A DNA stretch of 12,030 nucleotides from Thioalkalivibrio sp. (lineage in GTDB: Bacteria > Pseudomonadota > Gammaproteobacteria > SpSt-1174), in contig DSBO01000180.1 of assembly GCA_011046015.1 (NCBI GenBank), positions 1 to 12,030 on the forward strand, written 5' to 3'. The notes under the pieces are model-generated. The model had not been told where the DNA came from and searched no databases. It saw only the letters and a list, made by a program, of their open reading frames with translations. The translations under genes were made by a program, and so were the position numbers. This document shows positions 6,271-11,772 of this stretch, one piece after another (position 1 is the first letter of the stretch; every line of letters begins with the position of its first letter).

Positions 6271-6876
6271 ATGGCCTCCCGCACTGAACTTCGCCGCGAG
6301 ATCCGCACCCGCCGCAAGGCCCTGGGCGAGGCGGAACGCGAGCATCTGGCCGATTGTGTCGCCCGGCACCTGCTGGCCTCCCAGTCGATCATCACGGCGC
6401 GGCGCATCGCGGGGTACATCGCGGTCAACGGCGAGCTGGACCTCGAGCCCTTCCTGCTCGGGGCCATGGCGCGCGACAAGTCCGTGTACCTGCCGGTGCT
6501 CTCCCCCTTGAGTGACCAGCGCCTGTGGTTCATGGCCTGGCACGCCGAGACGCGCTTCGCGCCCAACCGCTTCGGCATCCCGGAACCTGTGGTGCACAAG
6601 CGCGACCTGATCCGCCCCATACAGCTCGACGTGGTGCTCACGCCACTGGTGGGCTTCGACGACCGGGGCAATCGCCTCGGTATGGGCGGCGGCTTCTATG
6701 ACCGCACCTTCGCCTTTCGCCGCCTGCGCCGCCACTGGCACCGGCCGCTGCTGATCGGCTGCGCCTACGGCTTCCAGCAGGTCGAGACACTTGAAAGCGA
6801 GGCCTGGGACGTGCCGTTGGACGGCGTGGTCACCGAAGATGGTCTCACCCTGTTCGACCACCGTCACCGCCGATAA
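6271..6876 (+). CDS. fau: 5-formyltetrahydrofolate cyclo-ligase
   Basis: A 201-aa cytosolic enzyme (YgfA/Fau, MTHFS) that converts 5-formyl-THF to 5,10-methenyl-THF using ATP. In E. coli it affects folate pools and persister formation. Motifs: N-terminal basic LRREIRTRRKAL (7-18), VNGELDLEP (52-60), FGIPEP (101-106), DVVLTPLVGFD (120-130), the nucleotide-site signature LGMGGGFYDR (136-145), and WDVPLDGVVTE near the C-terminus. ATG 6271 is chosen because the family's N-terminus begins here. The frame stays open upstream through the REP and 6S RNA but that is not coding. No ribosome binding site is visible, and the REP hairpin ends 12 bp upstream. It follows 6S RNA as in E. coli. Confidence 0.95.
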   Translation: MASRTELRREIRTRRKALGEAEREHLADCVARHLLASQSIITARRIAGYIAVNGELDLEPFLLGAMARDKSVYLPVLSPLSDQRLWFMAWHAETRFAPNRFGIPEPVVHKRDLIRPIQLDVVLTPLVGFDDRGNRLGMGGGFYDRTFAFRRLRRHWHRPLLIGCAYGFQQVETLESEAWDVPLDGVVTEDGLTLFDHRHRR

Positions 6877-6894
6877 CCCCACGACCTGCACGTT

Positions 6895-6922
6895 TTGCAG
6901 CCAGGCCGCCTCCCCCTATACT
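6895..6922 (+). promoter_or_regulatory. Predicted sigma-70 promoter of the EVE-GST operon
   Basis: TTGCAG (6895-6900), a 16-bp spacer and TATACT (6917-6922), with five of six -10 matches. Initiation near 6929 gives a leader of about 24 nt with GGGGGA before ATG 6953. It starts just after the fau stop. Confidence 0.6.
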
Positions 6923-6952
6923 GACACCCCATTGAAAACCGTGGGGGATACC

Positions 6953-7420
6953 ATGCAGTACTGGCTGATGAAATCGGAACCGGACGTGTTCGGCATCGAC
7001 CACCTGAAAGACGTGAAGGTCGAACCCTGGGACGGGGTGCGCAACTACCAGGCGCGCAACATGATGCGCGACCAGATGAAGAAGGGTGACCTCATCTTCT
7101 TCTACCACTCCAACTGCGACGAGCCCGGCATCGTCGGCATCATGACCGTGGCGAAGGAAGGCTATCCCGACCCCACCGCCTTCGACCCCAATGCCAAGTA
7201 CTACGACCCCAAGAGCGACCCGGACAATCCCCGCTGGTACCTGGTGGACGTGCGCTACAAGCGCAAGCTCAAGCGCAACATCCCGCTGTCCGAACTCAAG
7301 CAGTATCCCGAGCTCGAGGACATGCAGCTGGTGCGCAAGGGCAACCGCCTGTCCATCATGCCGGTCACCGAGGCGCAATGGGAGTTCATCCTCGGCCTCG
7401 AAGACGGCCCCGGGATCTAG
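6953..7420 (+). CDS. EVE domain-containing protein
   Basis: A 155-aa single-domain EVE protein of the PUA-like superfamily, the type related to eukaryotic THYN1. Visible hallmarks are the N-terminal YWLMKSEPDVFGIDHL (3-18), WDGVRNYQARNMMRDQMKKGD (26-46) and FFYHSNC (49-55), plus the conserved DPKSDPDNPRWYLVDV block. EVE and YTH folds bind modified bases through an aromatic cage, and many prokaryotic EVE proteins are suspected readers of modified DNA or RNA. In housekeeping contexts like this one the ligand is not established. The start at 6953 has GGGGGA seven bases upstream. It is the first gene of a three-gene run with short gaps (14 and 28 bp). No restriction or modification gene is nearby, so a defence role is not supported here. 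Confidence 0.93.
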   Translation: MQYWLMKSEPDVFGIDHLKDVKVEPWDGVRNYQARNMMRDQMKKGDLIFFYHSNCDEPGIVGIMTVAKEGYPDPTAFDPNAKYYDPKSDPDNPRWYLVDVRYKRKLKRNIPLSELKQYPELEDMQLVRKGNRLSIMPVTEAQWEFILGLEDGPGI

Positions 7421-7434
7421 GGCCTGTTGACACG

Positions 7435-8112
7435 ATGACCGCGCTTTACCACTTCTGGTCGAGCCCGCAGGCGCAACGTGTACGCCTGGCGCTCAACTAC
7501 AAGCAGGTGGACTACGCCGACCACCCGCTGGCCTACGACGATGACGAGACCTTCTTCGAGCTCGGCATCGCGCGCACCGTGCCCGCGCTGCAGCTCGACG
7601 ACGGCCGGATTCTCACCGACTCGGTGGATATCCTCTGGCGCATCGACGAACTGTTCCCGGACACCCCGCCGCTCGCCACCGGCCGTATCGACGCACCCGC
7701 CTGGCAGGCCCTGCTCGCCTGGCGCGAAAAGGTGGAGCACGTCATCGAGCGCCTCTACGCCCCCATGCGCCCGGGCTATCGCGGCATCGGCGACGATGCA
7801 GGCACCCTCGCGGCCTACAAGGCCGAGGTGCAAAGCCGCTGGCACATGAGCGTGGAGGAACTGGCCAACGACCGCTACGACGGCTACGGCCAGCTCGACC
7901 GCATGAGCCAGCTGCGCCCCCTCGCACGCCACCTGGCAAAGAACCGATTCTACATGGGGCAGATCAGTATCGCCGACATGCTGCTGTGCGCGGACCTCTA
8001 CCCCGTGCAGGTGCTCGACGGCATCAGCCTGCCCATTGACCTCATGTACTACCTGAGCCGTGTCGGCGAGGCCTGCCACGTCAGCCTCGAAGAAGGCCTG
8101 CTCGCATCCTGA
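7435..8112 (+). CDS. Glutathione S-transferase family protein
   Basis: A 225-aa cytosolic GST-like protein. Residues 1-78 form the thioredoxin-fold domain: the strand-loop-helix opening LYHFWSSPQAQRVRLAL, with S9/S10 where other GSTs carry the catalytic Ser, Cys or Tyr; the cis-proline TVPAL (48-52); and the glutathione-contacting acidic-Ser pair in ILTDSVDI (D62-S63). Residues 85-215 are the helical domain, including FYMGQISIADMLLCADLYPV, the usual N-capping and hydrophobic-staple region. The substrate cannot be inferred. It lies 14 bp after the EVE gene and has only a weak ribosome binding site, so it is probably co-translated in the operon. ATG 7435 is chosen as the start of the fold; the extension to 7378 overlaps the EVE gene. 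Confidence 0.9.
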   Translation: MTALYHFWSSPQAQRVRLALNYKQVDYADHPLAYDDDETFFELGIARTVPALQLDDGRILTDSVDILWRIDELFPDTPPLATGRIDAPAWQALLAWREKVEHVIERLYAPMRPGYRGIGDDAGTLAAYKAEVQSRWHMSVEELANDRYDGYGQLDRMSQLRPLARHLAKNRFYMGQISIADMLLCADLYPVQVLDGISLPIDLMYYLSRVGEACHVSLEEGLLAS

Positions 8113-8140
8113 ACCCATCGCCCAACCCTGGAGAGACGCC

Positions 8141-8473
8141 ATGACCCTGGGAGAACTGTTGCAGTACCTGGAAGATCACACCGACTACGACATCCTCGAC
8201 GGCACGCCCGCCGAGACCGTCGCCCGGTCGAAGGACGGCAGCCACAAGAACGCCTATGCGGCCGAGGTCGTCACCAGCGCGCTGGCGAAGCTCGGCATCG
8301 ACAGTGCCGACGACGTCATCGAGCGCGTGCCCTTCGTCAATGCACTGGCGCCCGTACGCCTCAAGTACATGGCGGACGACGCACCGGTCGAAGGCTTTCG
8401 CCTGGTCGAGAAGGTCATCGCCACCACCGACGCGGCCTTCAACGAGGAAGTGCTCGCGCAGAAGGGCAAGTAA
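8141..8473 (+). CDS. Unknown 110-aa protein
   Basis: I do not recognise the family. It is acidic and soluble, with no signal peptide or membrane segment. MTLGELLQYLEDHTDYDILDG opens with a helix. AYAAEVVTSALAKLGIDSADDVIERVPFVNALAPVRLKYM forms the core, followed by a C-terminal helical part. The start has GGAGAG five bases upstream and lies 28 bp after the GST gene, so it probably belongs to the same transcript. Codon use resembles its neighbours. A stem with a T-run 55 bp downstream may end the operon. Confidence 0.8.
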   Translation: MTLGELLQYLEDHTDYDILDGTPAETVARSKDGSHKNAYAAEVVTSALAKLGIDSADDVIERVPFVNALAPVRLKYMADDAPVEGFRLVEKVIATTDAAFNEEVLAQKGK

Positions 8474-8483
8474 CGCCCGCATA

Positions 8484-8520
8484 ACGTGCGCACGTCGCGC
8501 TCATGTCGCAAGTGCGCACT
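8484..8520. repeat. Paired GTGCGCAC palindromes
   Basis: Two self-complementary sites, ACGTGCGCACGT (8484-8495) and AGTGCGCACT (8511-8520), share the core GTGCGCAC with starts 26 bp apart. They lie just downstream of the 110-aa gene and more than 100 bp upstream of the histone-like gene. They could be an operator pair, or they could fold against each other as an RNA stem. Confidence 0.4.
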
Positions 8521-8527
8521 CGCTTCG

Positions 8528-8546
8528 ACCACTCATCGTGGTTTTT
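8528..8546 (+). terminator. Weak predicted terminator of the EVE-GST operon
   Basis: ACCAC (8528-8532) pairs with GTGGT (8538-8542) around TCATC and is followed by TTTT (8543-8546). The stem is short, so activity is uncertain. Confidence 0.35.
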
Positions 8547-8554
8547 GCGCCAGA

Positions 8555-8572
8555 ATGCCTGCATACAGGCAT
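8555..8572. promoter_or_regulatory. 7-bp inverted repeat, candidate operator upstream of histone-like gene
   Basis: ATGCCTG (8555-8561) and CAGGCAT (8566-8572) are perfect reverse complements with a 4-bp centre. It lies 10-40 bp upstream of the likely promoter elements of the histone-like gene. No T-run follows on either strand, so a DNA-binding site is more likely than a terminator. Confidence 0.35.
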
Positions 8573-8581
8573 AAAAACGGC

Positions 8582-8618
8582 TTGACGCGCTAGTATTTTC
8601 ATTATGGTTGTTTATACT
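8582..8618 (+). promoter_or_regulatory. Promoter region of the histone-like gene
   Basis: An AT-rich stretch with two possible arrangements: TTGACG (8582-8587), a 15-bp spacer and TATGGT (8603-8608); or a -10 TATACT (8613-8618) with no clear -35. Either gives a leader of about 35-45 nt before ATG 8660. Confidence 0.42.
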
Positions 8619-8659
8619 CAAGCGCGAGTCAGCTGCATTTTTCCTTGGGAGGGCTAGCA

Positions 8660-9115
8660 ATGGCCGTTAAGAAAGCCGCGACAAAGAAGAAATCCACCGC
8701 AAAAGCCACCATCAAGAAAACCGCCGCCAGAAAACCGGCAGCAAAGAAGAAGACCGCTACGCGCAAGGCCGCCACCAAGAAAAAGGCAGCCGCGAAGAAA
8801 AAGACCACCACCAAGAAGAAGGCCGCTACCAAGAAAAAGGTGGCCGCGAAGAAAAAGGTCGTGAAGAAAAAGGCCACGACCAAGAAAAAGGCAGCCGTGA
8901 AGAAAAAGGCGGCTCCGAAGAAGAAGGCCACCACCAAGAAAAAGGCGGCGGCGAAGAAAAAGGTCGTGAAGAAAAAGGCCACGACCAAGAAAAAGGCAGC
9001 CGCGAAGAAAAAGGCGGCCCCGAAGAAGAAGGTCGTAAAGAAAAAGGCCGGCGCCAAGAAGAAACGCGCCAGCCGCAAGGCCGCCGCACCGGCGACCCCG
9101 ACCGGGCAGTCCTGA
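8660..9115 (+). CDS. Lysine/alanine-rich histone H1-like DNA-binding protein
   Basis: A 151-aa protein with 65 lysines (43%), otherwise mostly Ala, Thr and Val, and no acidic, aromatic, His or Cys residue. From about residue 26 to 137 it is a hexapeptide array of the form XXXKKK (AATKKK, AAAKKK, ATTKKK, AAPKKK), interrupted three times by a five-residue VVKKK step. Such tails resemble the C-terminal domain of eukaryotic histone H1, bacterial AlgP/AlgR3 and chlamydial Hc1/Hc2; they bind DNA non-specifically and may condense the nucleoid. The start has GGGAGG upstream (8648-8653). It is transcribed alone and ends at a strong terminator. The repeats make copy-number change likely. The biological role is inferred from composition only. 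Confidence 0.9.
   Translation: MAVKKAATKKKSTAKATIKKTAARKPAAKKKTATRKAATKKKAAAKKKTTTKKKAATKKKVAAKKKVVKKKATTKKKAAVKKKAAPKKKATTKKKAAAKKKVVKKKATTKKKAAAKKKAAPKKKVVKKKAGAKKKRASRKAAAPATPTGQS
8846..9055 (+). repeat. 105-bp tandem duplication inside the histone-like gene
   Basis: The segment 8846-8950 recurs at 8951-9055 with a period of 105 bp (35 codons). The first 84 bases match almost exactly between copies and keep synonymous-site identity, so this is a DNA-level duplication beyond the 18-bp hexapeptide repeats. Confidence 0.75.
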
Positions 9116-9130
9116 CAGCCCGGTAACGGA

Positions 9131-9159
9131 AAAAAGGCCCGCCAATGGCGGGCCTTTTT
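9131..9159. terminator. Strong bidirectional intrinsic terminator
   Basis: GGCCCGCC (9136-9143) and GGCGGGCC (9147-9154) form a perfect 8-bp GC stem with a 3-nt loop AAT, flanked by five A on the left and five T on the right. It can stop the histone-like gene on the plus strand and the convergent rpiA on the minus strand. The interval 9160-9345 that follows shows only short stem-loops such as TCCTGC/GCAGGA (9294-9309) and no gene. Confidence 0.93.
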
Positions 9160-9345
9160 CTATTGTGGTCCTTGCCTCACCCAGCCGTCACCCCTGTGAA
9201 CGCAGGGATCCGGCCGAGGAGCCAATCGTAGCCGTCAGTCGTTGGTGACCCGTGTCCGTTGTAAAGGCATTATGGGCACAAAGGCTTTCCGATTCCTGCG
9301 CGAGCAGGACTGGCGGACAGACCGGCAGGCAGCTCCTCAACGCCC

Positions 9346-10005
9346 TCAGGCCTCGATCTTGTTTACCCCATCCGGCGTCCCCAGGATCAGCACGTCCGCG
9401 CCGCGGTGGGCGAAGATGCCGACCGTAACCACGCCCGGGATCTGGTTGATGGCCGTCTCCATCTTTTCCGGCTCCATGATCTGCAGGTTGTGCACATCCA
9501 GGATGATGTTGCCGTTGTCGGTGGTAAAACCCTCGCGCAGCACGGGCTGACCGCCCAGCTTCACCATCTCGCGGGCCACCAGGCTGCGGGCCATGGGGAT
9601 AACCTCGATGGGCAGGGGGAAGGTGCCCAGCACGTCGACCAGCTTGCTGCCGTCGGCGATACAGACGAACTTGTCGGAGGCGCCGGCCACGATCTTCTCG
9701 CGGGTGAGCGCGCCGCCGCCGCCCTTGATCAGGTGCAGGTGACGGTTGGATTCGTCGGCCCCGTCCACGTACAGCGAGAGCTGGCCGGCGCTGTTGAGGT
9801 CCATGACGCGGATGCCATGGCCCTTGAGGCGCTCGGCGCTGGCCTCGGAACTGGCGACGGTGCCGTCGATCTTGCCCTTCATGCCGGCCAGCAGGTCGAT
9901 GAAGTGGTTGGCAGTGGAACCGGTGCCGATGCCGACGACCATGCCGGATTCGACGTACTCGAGCGCCGCCTCCGCGGCGGCCTTTTTCATTTCGTCCTGA
10001 TTCAT
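9346..10005 (-). CDS. rpiA: Ribose-5-phosphate isomerase A
   Basis: A 219-aa cytosolic enzyme interconverting ribose-5-phosphate and ribulose-5-phosphate in the non-oxidative pentose phosphate pathway. Its length equals E. coli RpiA. Motifs are complete: phosphate loop GIGTGSTANHFIDLL (25-39), YVDGADE (79-85) with D81 and D84, KGGGGALTREKI (94-105) with K94 and catalytic E103, and the C-terminal GADVLILGTPDGV. The ATG at 10005 has GAGGA seven bases upstream. It is divergent from ilvA, as in several Pseudomonas genomes, and convergent with the histone-like gene. A promoter about 107 bp upstream is predicted. Confidence 0.98.
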   Translation of the reverse strand: MNQDEMKKAAAEAALEYVESGMVVGIGTGSTANHFIDLLAGMKGKIDGTVASSEASAERLKGHGIRVMDLNSAGQLSLYVDGADESNRHLHLIKGGGGALTREKIVAGASDKFVCIADGSKLVDVLGTFPLPIEVIPMARSLVAREMVKLGGQPVLREGFTTDNGNIILDVHNLQIMEPEKMETAINQIPGVVTVGIFAHRGADVLILGTPDGVNKIEA

Positions 10006-10118
10006 GCGTGTGTCCTCGAAGGTTGCTGCGAAACCACCCGCCTGGCGGCGGGCGTTTCAGGAATCGGGGGGAGTCGCGACCGGGCACGGGCAAGGCCACA
10101 GGGACGCGAAGGCCACCC

Positions 10119-10147
10119 AAGATACGGATATTTTCCCCTATCGACAA
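10119..10147 (-). promoter_or_regulatory. Predicted rpiA promoter
   Basis: On the minus strand TTGTCG (10147-10142) is followed by a 17-bp spacer and TATCTT (10124-10119). Initiation near 10112 gives a leader of about 107 nt. The same two hexamers occur in the opposing ilvA promoter. The -35 is one arm of the 10142-10157 palindrome. Confidence 0.48.
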
Positions 10148-10174
10148 GGGCTTGTCGGCACGCTGCGCTTGTCG
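10142..10174. promoter_or_regulatory. 16-bp palindrome plus third half-site between rpiA and ilvA
   Basis: CGACAAG (10142-10148), GG, CTTGTCG (10151-10157) is a perfect inverted repeat. A third CTTGTCG lies at 10168-10174, in direct orientation with the second and 17 bp from it. The palindrome covers the predicted rpiA -35 and the third copy covers the ilvA -35, a layout that would suit a regulator acting on both genes. No regulator is identified. Confidence 0.45.
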
Positions 10175-10198
10175 GCGACGGGCACGGGCCTGTATCTT
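10169..10198 (+). promoter_or_regulatory. Predicted ilvA promoter, leaderless layout
   Basis: TTGTCG (10169-10174), an 18-bp spacer and TATCTT (10193-10198). Only six bases separate the -10 from the ilvA ATG at 10205, so transcription would start at or next to the start codon. No Shine-Dalgarno sequence is present. Confidence 0.5.
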
Positions 10199-10204
10199 AG
10201 CCGC

Positions 10205-11719
10205 ATGTCCCGCTCGCTGATCGAACGCATCCTCACCGCCCGTGTCTACGACGTGGCCCTCGAGACCCCGCTGATGGAGGCGGCGGCGCTGTCGCGCCGG
10301 CTGAACAACCGCGTCCTGCTCAAGCGCGAAGACCTGCAGCCCGTCTTCTCGTTCAAGCTGCGCGGGGCCTATAACAAGATCTTCCACCTCGCAGACGAGG
10401 AAAAGGCGCGCGGCGTGATCGCAGCCTCGGCCGGCAACCACGCCCAGGGCGTGGCACTGGCCGGCAAGCAGCTGGGCATCAAGGCCGTTATCGTCATGCC
10501 GCGCACCACCCCCGAGATCAAGGTGGAGTCCGTGCGCGCGCTGGGTGGCAAGGCCATCCTCAAGGGTGATTCCTTCGAGGAGGCCTATGCCCACGCGCAG
10601 GAGCTGGCCGAGCGTGACGGCATGACCTTCATCCACCCCTACGACGACCTGGACGTCATCGCCGGCCAGGGCACCGTGGGCATGGAACTGCAGCGCCAGC
10701 ACCCGGACGACATCGAGGCGGTGTTCATCCCGGTGGGCGGTGGCGGGCTCATTGCCGGCGTCGCCGCCTATCTCAAGCACCTGCGACCGGAGATCCGCAT
10801 CATCGGCGTGGAACCGGACGACGCGCCCTCGTTGCACCATGCGATGGAGAAGGGCCGGCGCGTGGTGCTCGACCAGGTCGGCATCTTCGCCGACGGCGCC
10901 GCCGTGAAACAGGTTGGCAAGCAGACCTTCAAGATCACGCGCCAGTACGTCGACGAGGTGCTGCTCGTCAGCACCGACGAGATCTGCGCCGCGATCAAGG
11001 ATGGCTTCGACGACACCCGCACCATGCTGGAGCCGGCGGGCGCGCTATCCATCGCCGGCCTGAAGAAGTACGTGCAGCGCGAGGGCGGCGAGGGCCGCAA
11101 CCTGATCGCCATCGCCAGCGGTGCCAACATCAACTTCGACCGCCTGCGCCACGTCGCCGAGCGCGCCGAGATCGGCGAGCGCCGCGAGGTCCTGTTCGCC
11201 GCCACCATCCCGGAACGCCCCGGCAGCTTCCGCAGGTTCTGCCGCGCCATCGGCAAGCGCGGCATCACCGAGTTCAACTACCGCTACGCCGATCACCGCG
11301 ACGCCCAGATCTTCGTCGGCGTGAAGGTCGCCAACGGCGGCGAGGCCCGCGATGCACTCATCCAGGGGCTGCGCGACAAGGGCTACGACGTCGAGGACCT
11401 CACCGACAACGAGGTCGCCAAGCTCCACCTGCGCTACATGGTCGGCGGCCACGCCCCCGAGGTCGAGAACGAGCGCCTGTTCCGCTTCGAATTCCCCGAA
11501 CGCCCCGGCGCCCTGCTCAACTTCCTCACCCACATGGGCCAGGACTGGAACATCACCCTCTTCCACTACCGCAACCACGGCGCCGCCTACGGCCGCGTGC
11601 TGGTTGGCATGCAGGTCCCCCGCTCGGACGACAGACGCCTGCGCGAGTTCCTGCTGCAACTGGGCTATCCGTACTGGGAAGAAAGCGAGAACCCGGTGTA
11701 TCGGCGGTTTCTGGGCTAG
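10205..11719 (+). CDS. ilvA: Biosynthetic threonine ammonia-lyase (threonine deaminase)
   Basis: A 504-aa PLP enzyme that converts L-threonine to 2-oxobutanoate and ammonia, the committed step of isoleucine synthesis; E. coli IlvA is 514 aa. The catalytic domain (1 to about 320) has the PLP lysine K51 in FSFKLRGAYNK, SAGNHAQG (75-82), the phosphate-binding PVGGGGLIAG (176-185) and SGANINF (305-311). Two C-terminal ACT-like regulatory domains follow, starting near 328 (LFAATIPERPGSFRRF) and 425 (LFRFEFPERPGALLNF), so allosteric inhibition by isoleucine and activation by valine are expected, unlike the short catabolic TdcB. ATG 10205 matches the family N-terminus. The frame stays open upstream to 10004 through the promoter but is not coding. 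No ribosome binding site is visible. Confidence 0.97.
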   Translation: MSRSLIERILTARVYDVALETPLMEAAALSRRLNNRVLLKREDLQPVFSFKLRGAYNKIFHLADEEKARGVIAASAGNHAQGVALAGKQLGIKAVIVMPRTTPEIKVESVRALGGKAILKGDSFEEAYAHAQELAERDGMTFIHPYDDLDVIAGQGTVGMELQRQHPDDIEAVFIPVGGGGLIAGVAAYLKHLRPEIRIIGVEPDDAPSLHHAMEKGRRVVLDQVGIFADGAAVKQVGKQTFKITRQYVDEVLLVSTDEICAAIKDGFDDTRTMLEPAGALSIAGLKKYVQREGGEGRNLIAIASGANINFDRLRHVAERAEIGERREVLFAATIPERPGSFRRFCRAIGKRGITEFNYRYADHRDAQIFVGVKVANGGEARDALIQGLRDKGYDVEDLTDNEVAKLHLRYMVGGHAPEVENERLFRFEFPERPGALLNFLTHMGQDWNITLFHYRNHGAAYGRVLVGMQVPRSDDRRLREFLLQLGYPYWEESENPVYRRFLG

Positions 11720-11720
11720 C

Positions 11721-11746
11721 GGCGTTAGGCTTAAAATCCAAACGCC
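11721..11746 (+). other. Short stem-loop after ilvA
   Basis: GGCGTT (11721-11726) pairs with AACGCC (11741-11746) around a 14-nt AT-rich loop, one base after the ilvA stop. There is no T-run, so an intrinsic terminator is not supported; it may protect the 3' end. The adjoining CCACGGAGAACACAGAGG (11745-11762) resembles a dispersed intergenic repeat seen in many bacterial genomes, by memory only. Confidence 0.3.
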
Positions 11747-11772
11747 ACGGAGAACACAGAGGCAGGGAATCC

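Noticed and set aside
6953..8473. Anti-phage defence island based on the EVE gene
   Set aside because: No nuclease, methyltransferase, helicase or restriction gene is present, and the neighbours are housekeeping genes.
8555..8572. LexA (SOS) box at CCTGCATACAGG
   Set aside because: The gammaproteobacterial LexA box has CTGT and ACAG separated by eight bases (16 bp in all). Here the CTG and CAG are only four bases apart.
8629..9145. Minus-strand open frames rich in Phe, Leu and Ala resembling a membrane protein
   Set aside because: They are the reverse complement of lysine codons (AAG to CTT, AAA to TTT) in the histone-like gene. The plus strand has a good ribosome binding site, a promoter and a terminator.
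9160..9345. Possible small RNA or tRNA between the histone-like gene and rpiA
   Set aside because: I found no tRNA arms or acceptor pattern, no convincing promoter, and only short isolated stem-loops.
9188..10840. 550-aa minus-strand open frame spanning rpiA and part of ilvA
   Set aside because: It is out of frame with rpiA, antisense to ilvA, and Arg/Gly/His-rich without domains. RpiA in the adjacent frame has every catalytic residue.
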